DNA of 64,000 nucleotides. It comes from Trochalopteron elliotii (Eukaryota; Chordata; Aves; Passeriformes; Leiothrichidae). The position numbers and the translations under genes were made by a program. The notes under the pieces are model-generated. The model had not been told where the DNA came from. It searched no databases and saw nothing but the letters and a program-made list of their open reading frames with translations. Positions 21,246 to 32,463 of this stretch are shown piece after piece. The DNA is taken from the NCBI GenBank assembly GCA_024734555.1, contig JANPWX010000471.1:157353-221352 (forward strand). The letters are read 5' to 3'. Position 1 is the first letter of the stretch; the number at the start of each line of letters is the position of its first letter.

Positions 21246-21337
21246 TTATTTTTATTTTTATTTTTATTTTTATTTTTATTTTTATTTTTATTTTTATTTA
21301 TTTTTATTTTCATTTTCACTTTCATTTTCATTTTCAC
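21246..21337. repeat. (ATTTTT)n microsatellite grading to ATTTTC
   Basis: About nine hexamer ATTTTT units pass into CATTTT/CACTTT variants. This suggests two successive expansions of the same hexamer. Confidence 0.95.
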
Positions 21338-21871
21338 TGTCACAGCAGCAGCAGTTCAGAACAAGTTTCCAATAAGGATTCCTGGTTTTCAATATAATTA
21401 AAATAAACATGGAATCTTGCAGGAGTATTGTGAAACAAATTAAACTTTGATTGCTCTTCCGATTCCCACCTAATGACTCATTAGAGATTATCTAAACAAG
21501 TGTGTGGAGCACAGGGCTACACTCCCAAAGCCAGCCAAGTTTGATGGCTTTAATTTGGATTTTCATCTGTGTGGGAGTTGGTCAATAGGGAGACTTGTCC
21601 AAAATCTTGTGCCTGCTCTTGCAAAGGGGATGGAAAATGTCCCCAGATGTTTTTGTGTCACACAAGTGGCACAGTCTTTTTTGGCAAACAGAGTTCAGTC
21701 TTGAGTTTCTAAAAGCAAAAGGACGCCATAAATAATGAGCTGTTTAAACTCACAAGGACTGGTGCAAATCTGCATTTTGGGAACTGGAGCTTCTGCCAGG
21801 CCTGCACTGCCTGGGGAGGGCTGGGAGCTGCTGGGGGATGGCACCTGCTGGCCTTTAGATCAGGGCTGTGT
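21338..21871. other. Unique sequence
   Basis: No recognised element. A 'cagcagcagcag' run lies near 21343-21354. Confidence 0.45.
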
Positions 21872-22239
21872 CATGGAATCAGGGAATGGTTTGGGTGGGA
21901 AGGGACCTTGCAGCCCATCCAGTGCCACCCCTGCCATGGGCAGGGACACCTCCCACTGTCCCAGGCTGCTCCAAGCCCCAATGTCCACCCTGGCCTTGGG
22001 CACTGCCAGGGATCCAGGGGCAGCCACAGCTGCTCTGGGCACCCTGTGCCAGGGCCTGCCCACCCTGCCAGGGAACAATTCCTGCCCAATATCCCATCCA
22101 GCCCTGCCCTCTGGCACTGGGAAGCCATTCCCTGTGTCCTGTCCCTCCAGCCCTTGTCCCCAGTCCCTCTCCAGCTCTCCTGGAGCCCCTTTAGGCCCTG
22201 GCAGGGGCTCTGAGCTCTCCCTGGAGCCTTCTGTTCTCC
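21872..22239 (-). mobile_element. CR1 LINE 3' region, long copy
   Basis: About 370 bp of the reverse-complement CR1 runs from the tail ('tcatggaatcagggaatgg') through 'cagccacagctgctctggg', 'ccctgtgtcctgtccctcc' and 'cctggagccttctgttctcc'. It is nearly identical to 49178-49540 and, as the reverse complement, to 23826-24229. Confidence 0.92.
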
Positions 22240-22946
22240 ATCTCACTCAGCTGCTCCTCAGGAGAAGAGTTTCAGCCGTGTGCCAAACTGGGAACTTCTC
22301 CCCTGCACTCATTCGACTCTTCCCAAATTTAAAAGCAGGACAACACCCAACCACCTTTTCCACAACATCCAGTCACTGGCTCCAAGGGCAGCAGCAATTT
22401 GGTCCCAGTTTCCTGCTTAGGGCACTCCAGTCCCTGTGCTCACACTCCACAATGGAATAACAGAATAACAATGGAAATGTGAGCTGCAACACCTGCACGT
22501 GTGAGCACACAGGAGCTGCTGGGCCTTTGGGAAGAGGGGCTCTCATACCTGTGGGAACCTGCATCTCCTCAATGCAGTCAATAATCCCTCACCAAGGCAA
22601 TGCCCTCACACGAATGGAAACAGATCCTGAGCCTGTTCCTGCCTTCATGCAACTTTGAATCTCCCCCATCCATCCCTGGGAATGTTTCTATGGTTACCTC
22701 CTGAATTACCAGTTTGCCAACATCAGGTTATTTCCATCTTGGAGCCTCAATCCAAGCTGGTTTTTCAGCTGGGCTCAGCTCTAGTGCTGAATTTTAGCCT
22801 CCTGAAGAGCTGGAGGTGTGAAGCTTAGACAAGGATGTGTCACCGTTTTTGTGGTGACTGTCACTACTTTGAGAGTGATGCAGAACTGAGTCTAAGAAGA
22901 AAAAGACAAAATATCATGGATATCATGGAACTGTGGTGTCCTGAGG
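22240..22946. other. Unique sequence
   Basis: No gene, LTR or CR1 signature is recognised. Confidence 0.45.
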
Positions 22947-23543
22947 TGTTGGAACCCCAGAGGCTGAAAATTTCAGGCTTTCTGTGTTAAAAGGTGCTGA
23001 CCCTCAAGCAAGCACCACATTTGACCTCAGCCCATGGAACAGGCTTCCAAAATTGAGTGACAGCACTGGGGCTGTGGGTGTGTGGTTTGGATATTATTGT
23101 GTGATCTCACAGGGTGAAAAACTTAGATTTAAGATTTTAGTATATAGTAATAATGCATGTGAGTGAGTCAAGATGGAGGATTTTGGATGCTGTCTAAGTC
23201 CTTTTTCTTCACCTTCTTCTTCCTTCTTCTTTATGGCTTCGGGTGCTTTTCTGTAACTGGGTGGAAAAGGTCCACACTGCAAGCCTTGGGTGGTCATTAC
23301 TGGGTCAGAAACATAAATAATACAGATGTCACCTTGGTATTGGGTGATTAGCACTAAAATAACCTTGGAAAGAGTTACAAGCATCCATTTTACCTTTGTT
23401 TTCTAACTTGCTAGTTAGAGCTCATGGCTTGTGAGTCTGTAAATAGATAAGAAACAATAAACACCCAGCTCTGAACATGACCTGCGACTCCCATGTATTA
23501 ATCCTGACCTTGGCAAGGAAAAAAGGAAGCAGGAACCTTCACA
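22947..23543 (+). mobile_element. Solo LTR, family beta long form, copy 4
   Basis: A 597-bp element begins TGTTGGAACCCC and ends 'ggaaccttcaca'. Its 5' part (about 22970-23125) carries the 160-bp long-form segment also found at 8645-8805. AATAAA near 23455 sets the plus orientation. The 6-bp flanks (CTGAGG/CTGTGA) match at only four of six positions, so the TSD is degraded or the 3' boundary is slightly off. Confidence 0.85.
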
Positions 23544-23825
23544 CTGTGACAGCTCACAAAGACACTGCAGACATGGCCACAGAAAAGAGTCTCCCAGTCA
23601 CATCAGGTTGTCTTTGACCCCAGGTTCTGGAATTGCTCTCAGGAAGGATAGAATGATGACTATTTTAGAATTAATCTTGAATTTTAATGATTTTCAGCCA
23701 GGACCTGTGTGTGTCCCCACAAGGAATCTCCACCAGGGTTGTGATGAGGGACAGTGTATCCCTGCTGGATGTATTTTGTTGATAAGGAGAAGTGGGAATT
23801 TTGCCTCTCCCTGGGCTGCTGTAGA
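23544..23825. other. Unique or unresolved spacer
   Basis: The sequence between the beta LTR and the CR1 has no clear identity. Part of it may be an old upstream CR1 region. Confidence 0.35.
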
Positions 23826-24229
23826 AAGGCTGGGGGGGTTGGGATTGTCCAGCCTGGAGAAGAGAAACTTTGGGTTGACCCAATTTTGGCCTTCCAGGAC
23901 CTGAATGGAGTCAACAGGAAAGATGGAGAGGGACTGGGGACAAGGGCTGGAGGGACAGGACACAGGGAATGGCTTCCCACTGCCAGAGGGCAGGGCTGGA
24001 TGGGATATTGGGCAGGAATTGTTCCCTGGCAGGGTGGGCAGGCCCTGGCACAGGGTGCCCAGAGCAGCTGTGGCTGCCCCTGGATCCCTGGCAGTGCCCA
24101 AGGCCAGGGTGGACATTGGGGCTTGAAGCAGCCTGGGACAGTGGGAGGTGTCCCTGCCCATGGCAGGGGTGGCACTGGATGAGCTTTATTGTCCTTTCCC
24201 ATCCAACCCATTCCACGATTCCATGATTC
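23826..24229 (+). mobile_element. CR1 LINE 3' region, long copy
   Basis: It reads 'ggattgtccagcctggagaa', 'ggccttccaggacctgaatg', 'gatggagagggactggggac' and on to 'cattccacgattccatgatt'. Its last ~330 bp mirror the inverted copy at 21872-22239. Confidence 0.92.
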
Positions 24230-25087
24230 AGTAGGTAATCCTAACAAAACACTCCCTAAAGCAAAATTTTTCCTGGCTGGAGTTTGAGCCCTTGTGCAGG
24301 GCTGGAATCCATCCCCCCCAAGTGCAGTTTCCATCCCTGAGCTGCATTAGGAAAACCCTGTGAGTGTGTGAAGCCTCATTGTCTGCTCTAAACAGCACAA
24401 TCCCTTCTCTTCCCTTCCAACCAGGAAGGTCATGTTGCTGATACTCACAAAAATGAGGCTTTTTCGAGTCAGCAGCTTTGCCTGATCTGTCGAAAATGTC
24501 ACCACTTGCTTGTAAATATTCCAAAAACCACAAGTCTCTGCTTCCAAAGCCAATTATGGGTGGCTGACTGACAGTAAAGCCCCTACTTAGCACACCTGGC
24601 CACTTAAAAGCAACAAAGCGAATGGTTTGGGACATCACAAACCTCCAAATGCCCACAAAACAACCCAAATTATTCTGATTAGGCATAAAATTTTATCCCA
24701 GCACAAGGCCCCTGATTGTGACCCAAATGGGATGTTTTTTTGTTCCAGCAGCAAATTCAAAACGCAAACACAGCACAAAGGCTTTTTGCAACAGGGACAT
24801 AAAAATTATAGTGATGTAGTTTTCTGACATTTCCACCTAACAGTGACAGTGTTCCGGATTCCAATTCAAAACAAAGCAAAAAATCAAAGTTTTTTTTGAC
24901 ACAGAACAGATTTATGAGCACGGTCAGAGACAATTCTGTCAGAATTTCAACTAAATCTGAGACTCGGGGTGTAAAACTCCTTCAGTAAAATAAAAGAGTG
25001 ACATTTTAGAGTAGACAGAGGGAGGAAATGGAGTAAATAAAGATTTAATGATCCCAGAGGTCTCCCTGGGTGTAAGACTGACTGATG
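24230..25087. other. Unique sequence
   Basis: No recognised element or exon. The minus-strand frame at 24228-24686 has no domain-like character. Confidence 0.45.
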
Positions 25088-25182
25088 CTCCCAGGCACAG
25101 GGTGGGATTTTGGGGTGCCTGTGCAGGGCCAGGAGTTGGGGTCCATGATCCCTGTGGATCCAGCTCAGGATATTCCATGATT
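25088..25182 (+). mobile_element. CR1-like LINE fragment
   Basis: 'cacagggtgggattttgggg', 'gcctgtgcagggccaggagt' and the end 'ggatattccatgattattg' match the plus-strand form of the CR1 type at 6374 and 19222. Confidence 0.6.
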
Positions 25183-25375
25183 ATTGTGTTGCTAAAGGCA
25201 TTAATTCTTGCTTTACTTAGACATTCCCAAGTGACTTTGGACCTCCAGGAGCTCCAAGGATGAAGGACATCCCAAAAGAGGAGTTGCCAGGCTGGATCCC
25301 CTATTCCTTAAGGAAAAGGGGTCAGGTGCTGGGCTGGAGTTTTAAAGACAGATTAAGAATTTGGCAACATTTTGG

Positions 25376-25590
25376 ATGTCTGGGAAGGAATTGTTCCCTG
25401 GGAGGGTGGGCAGGTCCTGGCACAGGGTGCCCAGAGCAGCTGTGGCTGCCCCTGGATCCCTGGAATGTCCAAGGCCAGGCTGGACATTGGGGCTTGGAGC
25501 AGTCTGGGATAACCCCTCCCCATGGCACTGGTGGAACTAGATGAGCTTTAATGTGCCTTCCAACCCAAACCATTCCCAGATTTCCATGAT
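25376..25590 (+). mobile_element. CR1 LINE 3' region
   Basis: 'aaggaattgttccctgggag', 'gcacagggtgcccagagcag', 'ctggacattggggcttggag' and 'ccaacccaaaccattccc' are present. The 'gtgggaggtgtccctgcc' block is shortened. Confidence 0.85.
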
Positions 25591-26691
25591 TTACTAACAC
25601 TTTGCTAAGTGTCTTTCCAGAACTGAGGAAAGGCTCAAGTGTCCTGCACTCATTGATGGGATTCCCCTGCAGTCCAGCAGCAAAGGAACTCTGGAAACAT
25701 CTCCATGTTTGAGGAACATCTCAGTGGTGTCGGCAGAAGTTCTGTGGGCTGAGCACAGAGAACCTGCAGGAGCAGAGGAAGGGGGGCAGCTCTTCCTGAT
25801 GAAAAACATGGAATAAAACAATAGGGAGAGGTGGGAATGTTGTGAAACCCCCAAGAAGAAGCTCCCTCGGGCCAGGTGCTGCCACAGCCCTGCCTGAAGA
25901 TGTGCTCCTGGTGTCCCCCTGCTACCCCTCTGGTGGGAATGGTGCGAGAGGGGAAAAGAGGGATCTCAAAGACTCTGACTGCTGGAAAATGGGAGAAAAT
26001 CCCACAAATATCACCTTGGCAAGAGTTCAGCCAGAGGGCAGTGAGGGAAAGGTGAATCGGGGGTGCTTTGGTCTGGAAAGGGGGGTTTGGCCCTTCAGGG
26101 AGGTGGAGGAGTTAAAAGAAAGGATGTTTCTCACCTGCCTGGGACAGGAGGGCAGGGGGGCCCCGAAAGAGGTGTGGAGCCCTGTGAGCCCCATCCCAGC
26201 GTGGCAGGCAGTGGGTGGGGGGTTTGGGCTGTGTTTGGGCTGGGGTTTGGAGTGTGTGGATCCCTCAGGAGCTTCCTGGAGCTCTCAGGAGTGTTTGGAT
26301 CCCCAGGCAGTCCCACAGGACCAAGTGCAGAGCAGGGAAGGGGCTCCCAGGGCTCTCCAGGCCTCGGGGCAGAGCTGGGAGGTTCTCCCTGAGCCTGAGC
26401 AAAGCTTGGATGTCAAACAGATCCTTCAGGGGCCGATCCAAACCTCCCCCCACACGGAGACATCCTCATCCCGAGGTCTGAGCACACTCAGAGCAGGGAA
26501 TTACACATGCAGGGCTGTAATTGCCTTGTTATCCAATTAGCAAACCCCAAATGATTTCCCAGTGTCACTGACAAATCCTTGCAGGAATCCTCCACCTCCC
26601 TTCACTGTGGCAGTGCTTGGGAGGTTCTGGGCAGGGTGGGGTGGGCAGCGTGGTGGTCACTCTGTGGTGGACATTCTGGGGTGGTCATTCT
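25591..26691. other. Unique, GC-rich sequence
   Basis: The interval 26040-26460 is G-rich on the plus strand with an open frame on both strands, but it encodes low-complexity W/G/P-rich strings. No domain is recognised and it is not called as coding. Confidence 0.4.
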
Positions 26692-26863
26692 CTGGCACAG
26701 GGTGCCCAGAGCAGCTGTGGCTGCCCCTGGATCCCTGGCAGTGCCCAAGGCCAGGCTGGACACTGGGGCTTGGAGCAGCCTGGGACAGTGGGAGGTGTCC
26801 CTGCTCATGGCAGGAGGTGGAATAGGATGACCTTTCCCACCAGAATCATTCCATGATTCCATG
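26692..26863 (+). mobile_element. CR1 LINE 3' region
   Basis: It starts within the block 'tggcacagggtgcccagagc' and ends 'aatcattccatgattcc'. It is 5'-truncated compared with the copy at 23826. Confidence 0.85.
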
Positions 26864-29188
26864 AAAGGAAGAAGAGTCACGTTTTCCTGCTGGTGAAGAC
26901 AAACAACACCTGGGGGGTGTAAAACCAAAACAGCAAAAAAAAGGGTTACAAACATCTCAACAGGACACAATTTGTGATCCAAATGCTTTGCACTTCCTCA
27001 CCCCAGGTGTTGTGGGGCTCTGGGATGGGCATTCCATGTTTATCCCTGCATTCCTAAGTCCCTGCACCTGCTGAGGGCTGGCTCAGGGACAAGGTTTGGG
27101 AGGATGTGTTCACCCCAGTGCTCCTCTGGTTTGGGAAGAGAAAGTTGGGAGGAGACTTGTCCTGCTAGAGGAGCTCCATCGTGACCTGCTCTCTCTTTGC
27201 TCTCACTCCCATAGGAATATTATCTTTCCCTAAGATAACGACTTGCCATCAATCCTAAAAATCCAAACAATTCCACCTTTGTGCAGCCCCAACCCTTCCA
27301 AGTGCACAGCTCCATGAACATTTTCTGTAGTAAATTTGGACAATCCATAGGGAGATTTTTCCTATAAGTCATGATTCCGAGCACAGTTAAAACTCAGTTA
27401 GGATTACTGGACGTGTGTTCCCTTCCCATCCCAGCCGGGAGAGGAATTGTCCCAGATGAAGGATGGGAAGCAGGACAGGGCTCAGACCTTGCTGTGCCTC
27501 GGGAGTTGAGCAGGGTTTAAGGGAATTCTCTGCTTTTAAAGCTGTCACCAACACCGGGAATGCTTTTCCCCGTTTTCCCCTGATCTGTGAGGCAGTGAGG
27601 AGCCATTAGGTGGTGCCCAAAAACAAGGAGGGAACAGCGCCGGGGCTGAGGGAGAAACTGTGTGTGACACTGAGGGGACACCACGGGGACATCTCTGTGT
27701 CAGCCCCAGGCTCGTCCCAGCATTCCCAGCCGAAGGTGACTCGCTTCCCACAGGATTTTCCCTCTCATTAGTGCTTCCTTTGCCATTTTATGGCGCTAAC
27801 GAGTGTCTGAAACTGGGGGAAGAAAAATCTCTTCTCCAGATCTATTTAATAAGACAAAAATGGCATTACAAGGTCATTCTTTAATATGTGACAGTTCAAT
27901 TGGGTCGAGAATTTATGCCATGGGATCACTTTTTTAAAAATTTTAATTTTTTAAAAAATGTTCCAAATAAAAATAAAATCCACAAGCAGGGATGATCCCA
28001 CAGGATCCAGCCAATATTAATGTCTCCCCTCTTTCTGGAGCCAGGCTGTCTGAAAGGTTTTTTTTCCTTTCTCCAGAATTCTGCTTCCATTTGATCCCCA
28101 TTTTGTGTGAGGCAGACATTCCAGATTTCTATGAAATCCCTGTTATTAAACCCCAATCTCTGCTGTAAAGCTCAGCCCCCAGAACTTAACAATGGGAATT
28201 GGTTCCTCCTCTGACTGTGGTGCAGCAGGGGCGTCTTTGGGGAGGGAAATGCAAAATTTTTAACCAGAAAGGCTTTTGCTTCTCTGGCATTCCAACAGCT
28301 CCTTGAAGGAGAATGCAGCCTTTTTGCTTATTTCCCTTAAAATGGAATTAAAAAGCATTAATTCTATGTTTTATTATTATTCCTGCACTGCTGCCACTTC
28401 ATTATCCCAGCTAGGCAGGCAGGCAGCCCATTCCAGGGAATGAGGACAGGAAAGGCCCAGCCAAGAAGGTTTAAATGCCACCTGTAGGCAAATTGAAATG
28501 TTCCCCTGCAAGTGCTAATCTTTCCTTTATTGCTGTAGTGGCAGAGCCCTCATCACTCCCAGGGAATTCTGCCACGTTTATTTAAAATCCAAGCCTAGAA
28601 AACCCTGAAATGCCTCTGCTAAAACCACCAACCCAAGAACCCAAATATTTTATTTCTTCTGAAGTGATTCCTGGTCCTTGCAGGGAGCTGTAATTAAGAT
28701 GCTGCTGTAGGGTTTGCTGCCCCTGTGCTTCCTGCATTGTTGAATCCCTAAAAAAGGGGTGAAAAAGGCTGGAGAGGTTTGCTGGGAGCCTAACAGGAGT
28801 TATCTAATGGATAATTAATAATTGTGCAGCACCAGGAGAGCCAACGTCCCGTTAATGGCTGATGTGGTCACATAGGATTCAGCCTGGAGGACTCTGGACA
28901 AATTTCCTCCTCGGGGCAGGAGGAGTCTGAGGTCACACAAGGCTGCTCAGGGCTTTTATTCCATCTGATCTTGGAGTCTCCACAGTCAGAGGCTGCACAA
29001 CCTCACAGACACCTCCCCTGCACTGTGATGATGTCTTAATGTGGAGCTTTTCCCTGAGCTTTTCTCTCTCCTTGCACTGGCTGGGTTTGTATTCCCTGGG
29101 TATTTTGGCTGTAGTCAGGCCCTGCTTGAAAGCTTTGCTCTCTTAAGGGCTCTACAAAGACCTGAAATAATCAGGCTCTGTATAAACG
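26864..29188. other. Long unique stretch, candidate conserved non-coding DNA
   Basis: About 2.3 kb without recognised repeats, unusual in this repeat-dense window. The 28150-28870 part has many TAAT/ATTA and CAATTA motifs and scattered CpGs, the texture often seen in conserved avian enhancers. That interpretation is inference only. No exon is called. Confidence 0.35.
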
Positions 29189-29231
29189 GCTCTTAATTCA
29201 ATTACTTCTGATAATTGATTTAATTAAGAGC
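29189..29231. repeat. AT-rich inverted repeat (hairpin candidate)
   Basis: 'gctcttaattcaatta' is followed after seven bases by 'taattgatttaattaagagc', its reverse complement except for a 4-bp bulge. The arms contain homeodomain-type TAATTA/CAATTA cores. It lies in repeat-poor sequence. Confidence 0.8.
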
Positions 29232-29336
29232 ACGGACGAGATGGGATTGCTGCTCCCAGAAGTCGAAGTTGGGACTCAGAGTCCGGAAAATTTGGGCATC
29301 AGCAGTGCCAGCACTTCTGTTTGAGAGGGACTTTGG

Positions 29337-29479
29337 ACAAGGGACCTCAAAGTCCATTCAGTGCCACCCCTGCCATGGGCAGGGACACCTCCCACTGTCC
29401 CAGGCTGCTGCAAGCCCCAGTGTCCAGCCTGGCCTTGGGCACTGCCAGGGATCCAGGGGCAGCCACAGCTGCTCTGGGC
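29337..29479 (-). mobile_element. CR1 LINE 3' fragment
   Basis: The reverse-complement CR1 runs from 'gtccattcagtgccacccc' to 'cacagctgctctgggcatcc' with clear identity to 21872-22239. It is truncated earlier than the longer copies. Confidence 0.85.
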
Positions 29480-30950
29480 ATCCACACTTTCTCCACCCAG
29501 GATCTTTCTCACCCTCTGGTCTCTGCCATGAATCCATGATCCCTGAGATCCTGAAGCTGGATCCCATCTTCAGAGCTGGAGCTCTCCTGACCATCATTTT
29601 CCAGGACACTCAGGGAATTTGGATCCTGCCTTGCCAAATCCAAACCTCCTAATACATTTTTCCACAAGAACAAAGTGATTTAGGGCTCAGAGGATCCCTG
29701 TGAGCATTTCTTACCCTTGCTTTCCCCTGGATGCTGGAGCCGTTATAAACTCCAGCTCATCCTGACAAAGCAGGGGAGGTTTGGGTGTAATTGCAGTTGT
29801 TAATTAATTTTATCACTGCGGAATCTGCAGCCTGGTGGGAAAAGGGAAATTCCATTTAATGAATGGCTCCCTTCTCTCAGCACCTGGTGGAGAGTTTAGC
29901 CCTCACTCTCCCGTCATTGGCCAGAATTCCTGCCGTGTCCCCAGCTCCTCTTCTCCAAAATCCTTTCCAAGCTGGGAAAAATCCTCTCCAAGGCAGGCAA
30001 ATGATCCTCCCTTGCCCTCCTCTTCCTCCCCTCTGAGCTCTACAATGGCACCAGAGGGCAGGGAGTGCCCAAAGCTGGGGGTGAAGGTGTTTGGATCTTC
30101 TGGGCAGGAGGATCAAGGCTGAAACCTTCTGGAGAAGGAGCCTTGGAGGTCCTGCTGTAAAGGAAAAGGGAAAAGGGAAAAAGGGTTTGAACTCTGCTTC
30201 TCTGTGGGTAATTAAATAGAGCAGCTGGTGGGAGGTTTCATCCTCTCAATGAGGCTTCACCCTTCTCTAGGAGAGAAGTTTTGGTTCCCAAATCACTCCC
30301 AGGAGCTGGTGTGAGGGGCCTCAAGCTGGGGCAGGCCTGGCTGTCTCCATCACCCCCTGCCTCTGCCACGTGAGGTGACACCACTTTGGTCCCTATTGTC
30401 ACCACATTCCTGTTGTCTCCCTGTCCTCTGTCCCAGCCAATCCCATCCTGGGCTCCTCTTCTCCTCACTGTGATGGCTCAAGGTTTGCCAGCACTCTTCT
30501 GTCTCCTCAGTGTCTTGTTAGTGCTGTCACCCTCTCCTGGCTCCAGCAGACCTCTCCTGGCAGCATCCCCCATTCCCATTAATCCTTGTTTACCAGGAAT
30601 GTACATATTTATTGCTTTTTATCTTGTTTAATCTCTCAGGTCTCGCAGCCCCTATTCATTTTTGCTGCTTCCCTTCTAACTCCCCTCCATTTATCTTCCT
30701 CTGCTGCTGCATCTGCTCCAGCACATCCTGATTATCTCCTGCCATTCCCTGTGCTGGCCCCGTGCCCTGTGCTGGAATTCTGCTCCCTGGAACAGTTGGT
30801 CTTCCAAAATCATTATTAGCTGAGTTATGGAGGAGACAGGAAGAGGATCTCTCCATGGGCCTGGTGTCCTGTCTTCCCTACTTAGCCAGCAAGTGAGGTT
30901 AATATTTAATGGATGTGGAGGTCAACACAAATCCTGGATATTTTGTTCCC
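29480..30950. other. Unique sequence
   Basis: No gene or repeat is recognised. A short GGAAAA-type run lies near 30160-30187. The 30370-30800 region is pyrimidine-rich. Confidence 0.4.
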
Positions 30951-31098
30951 TATTTCCATGCTTCCAAAAGGTAAATAACCATAGAGGTCCATCTAACTTT
31001 GTATTTCTGACAATAACCTGCAGCAAATCCCGAGAGAAAATTTTTAACATGTCAGACACAGAAAGAAACTCCCAAAATAAATTCCCTGGCTGCTGCAG
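30951..31098 (+). repeat. Direct repeat of unknown identity, copy 1 (partner 32313-32463)
   Basis: 148 bp with 'tatttccatgcttccaaaag', 'tatttctgacaataacct', 'cagcaaatcc', 'aaaataaattcc' and 'gctgctgcag'. It recurs at 32313-32463 with about 90% identity. The two copies bracket the 30-bp minisatellite. It could be a small unclassified transposon or a duplication by-product. Confidence 0.85.
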
Positions 31099-31837
31099 TT
31101 GTGCCCATGCACCCTCCTGCTGTGGAGCAGCAGAGGCTTCACTGCAGCTCTTGGATGGGAGTTCTTGCTGTCATTTTGAGGTGACATCTCAGGATTCAGG
31201 AGCCCCAAATTGCTGCCAGTGCTGAAGCCCCTCCTGATCCATGGGATCAGCTCCTGTTCACAGAAGCTCTGGGACAAACCTCTCTGCTGTGGTGCTGCCA
31301 AAAGCCAAGCAGGACTTCGGTTTGAGCTAAAAAAAAGCATTTTTTTCCTCACAAATTGTCACCTCTGCCTCGCCCACCAAGGACAGGTGACTGGAAGTGG
31401 GGACAGGACTTCTCTGAGGGGACAGAATGAGTCATGAGGCACTTGGGACTCAGGGAAAATCATGGACTTCTTCCTAAACCTTCTCCATCAGAAAAGGGGA
31501 TCAGAAATGCATCTGCAGGGACTGATTTGGGCTTTGAAACTGCACCACACCAGTTCCAGCCCCTTCTCCTTCCAGGAGCTAGGACATCTACAGCAGCAGC
31601 TGGACACACTGACAGGACCAGAACCACAGTGAGTCAGGGGCCAGCCTGGCCTTTGGATAAACATTTCCCTTCCCAGGTGCTTTGTTCAGGATCTTTGGCA
31701 CATCCCTGACTCCTGCCAGGGCACAGTGTGATATTCCTAAAAGCCACCGAGGTATTCAATCATATAATTAGTGACTGATTAGCTGGTTGTGGGATGCAGA
31801 TTGATGCCAGGTGATGGCTCTGAGGGCAAAGGGAAAG
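31099..31837. other. Unique sequence
   Basis: Nothing recognised between the direct repeat and the minisatellite. Confidence 0.4.
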
Positions 31838-32226
31838 TAACCACAGACATCTGCTCAGGGGCAAAATAACCCCAAACATCTGCTCAGAGGTAAAATAACC
31901 CCAAACACCTGCTCAGGGGCAAAATAACCATAGACATCTGCTTAGAGGCAAAATAATCCCAAACACCAGCTCAGAGGAAGGGCAAAATAACTACAAACAT
32001 CTGCTTAGAGGTAAAACAACCACATACACCTGCTCAGGGGCAAAATAACCACAGACATCTACTCAGATGTAAAATAATAACCACAGACATCGGCTCAGAG
32101 GAAAAATAACCACAAACACCCGCTCAGGGGCAAAATAATAACCACAGACATCTGCTCAGAGGCTGAATAACACAGACATCTGCTCAGAGGCAAAATAACC
32201 AAAAACATCTGGTCAGAGGAAGGGCA
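31838..32226 (+). repeat. 30-bp minisatellite, about 13 units
   Basis: The unit is approximately 'aaccacagacatctgctcag' followed by 'aggcaaaata'. Units vary at 'cccaaacac/cacagacat' and 'agagg/ggggc', with small indels such as 'aataataacc'. The array is clearly tandem and moderately diverged. Confidence 0.95.
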
Positions 32227-32312
32227 GCTTCCCCCAGCCCTGGGCTGGGCAGAGCTGATGGAGTGTTGCTGCTTTTGGCACACATTCATGGAGCAGAGAA
32301 GGGGTTTATTCC

Positions 32313-32463
32313 ATATTTCCATGCTTCCAAAAGGTAAATAACCACGAGAGGCCCATCTAACATGGTATTTCTGACAATAACCTCCAGCAAATCCCAAGAG
32401 AAAACTTTTAAGATGACAGACACAGAAAAGAATCTCCCAAAATAAATTCCCCAGCTGCTGCAG
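32313..32463 (+). repeat. Direct repeat of unknown identity, copy 2
   Basis: This partner of 30951-31098 is in the same orientation. Its internal 'aggtaaataaccac' resembles part of the adjacent 30-bp minisatellite unit. Confidence 0.85.

Noticed and set aside
21735..22460. 241-codon plus-strand frame with many antisense frames
   Set aside because: Most of it is a reverse-complement CR1 3' region, which is not coding. The same strings recur at every CR1 copy.
26040..26460. CpG island or promoter
   Set aside because: G-rich but with few CpGs and no promoter motif arrangement I could support.
31838..32226. CRISPR-like array (regular repeats)
   Set aside because: Units are contiguous without unique spacers and the genome is avian. 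It is a minisatellite.
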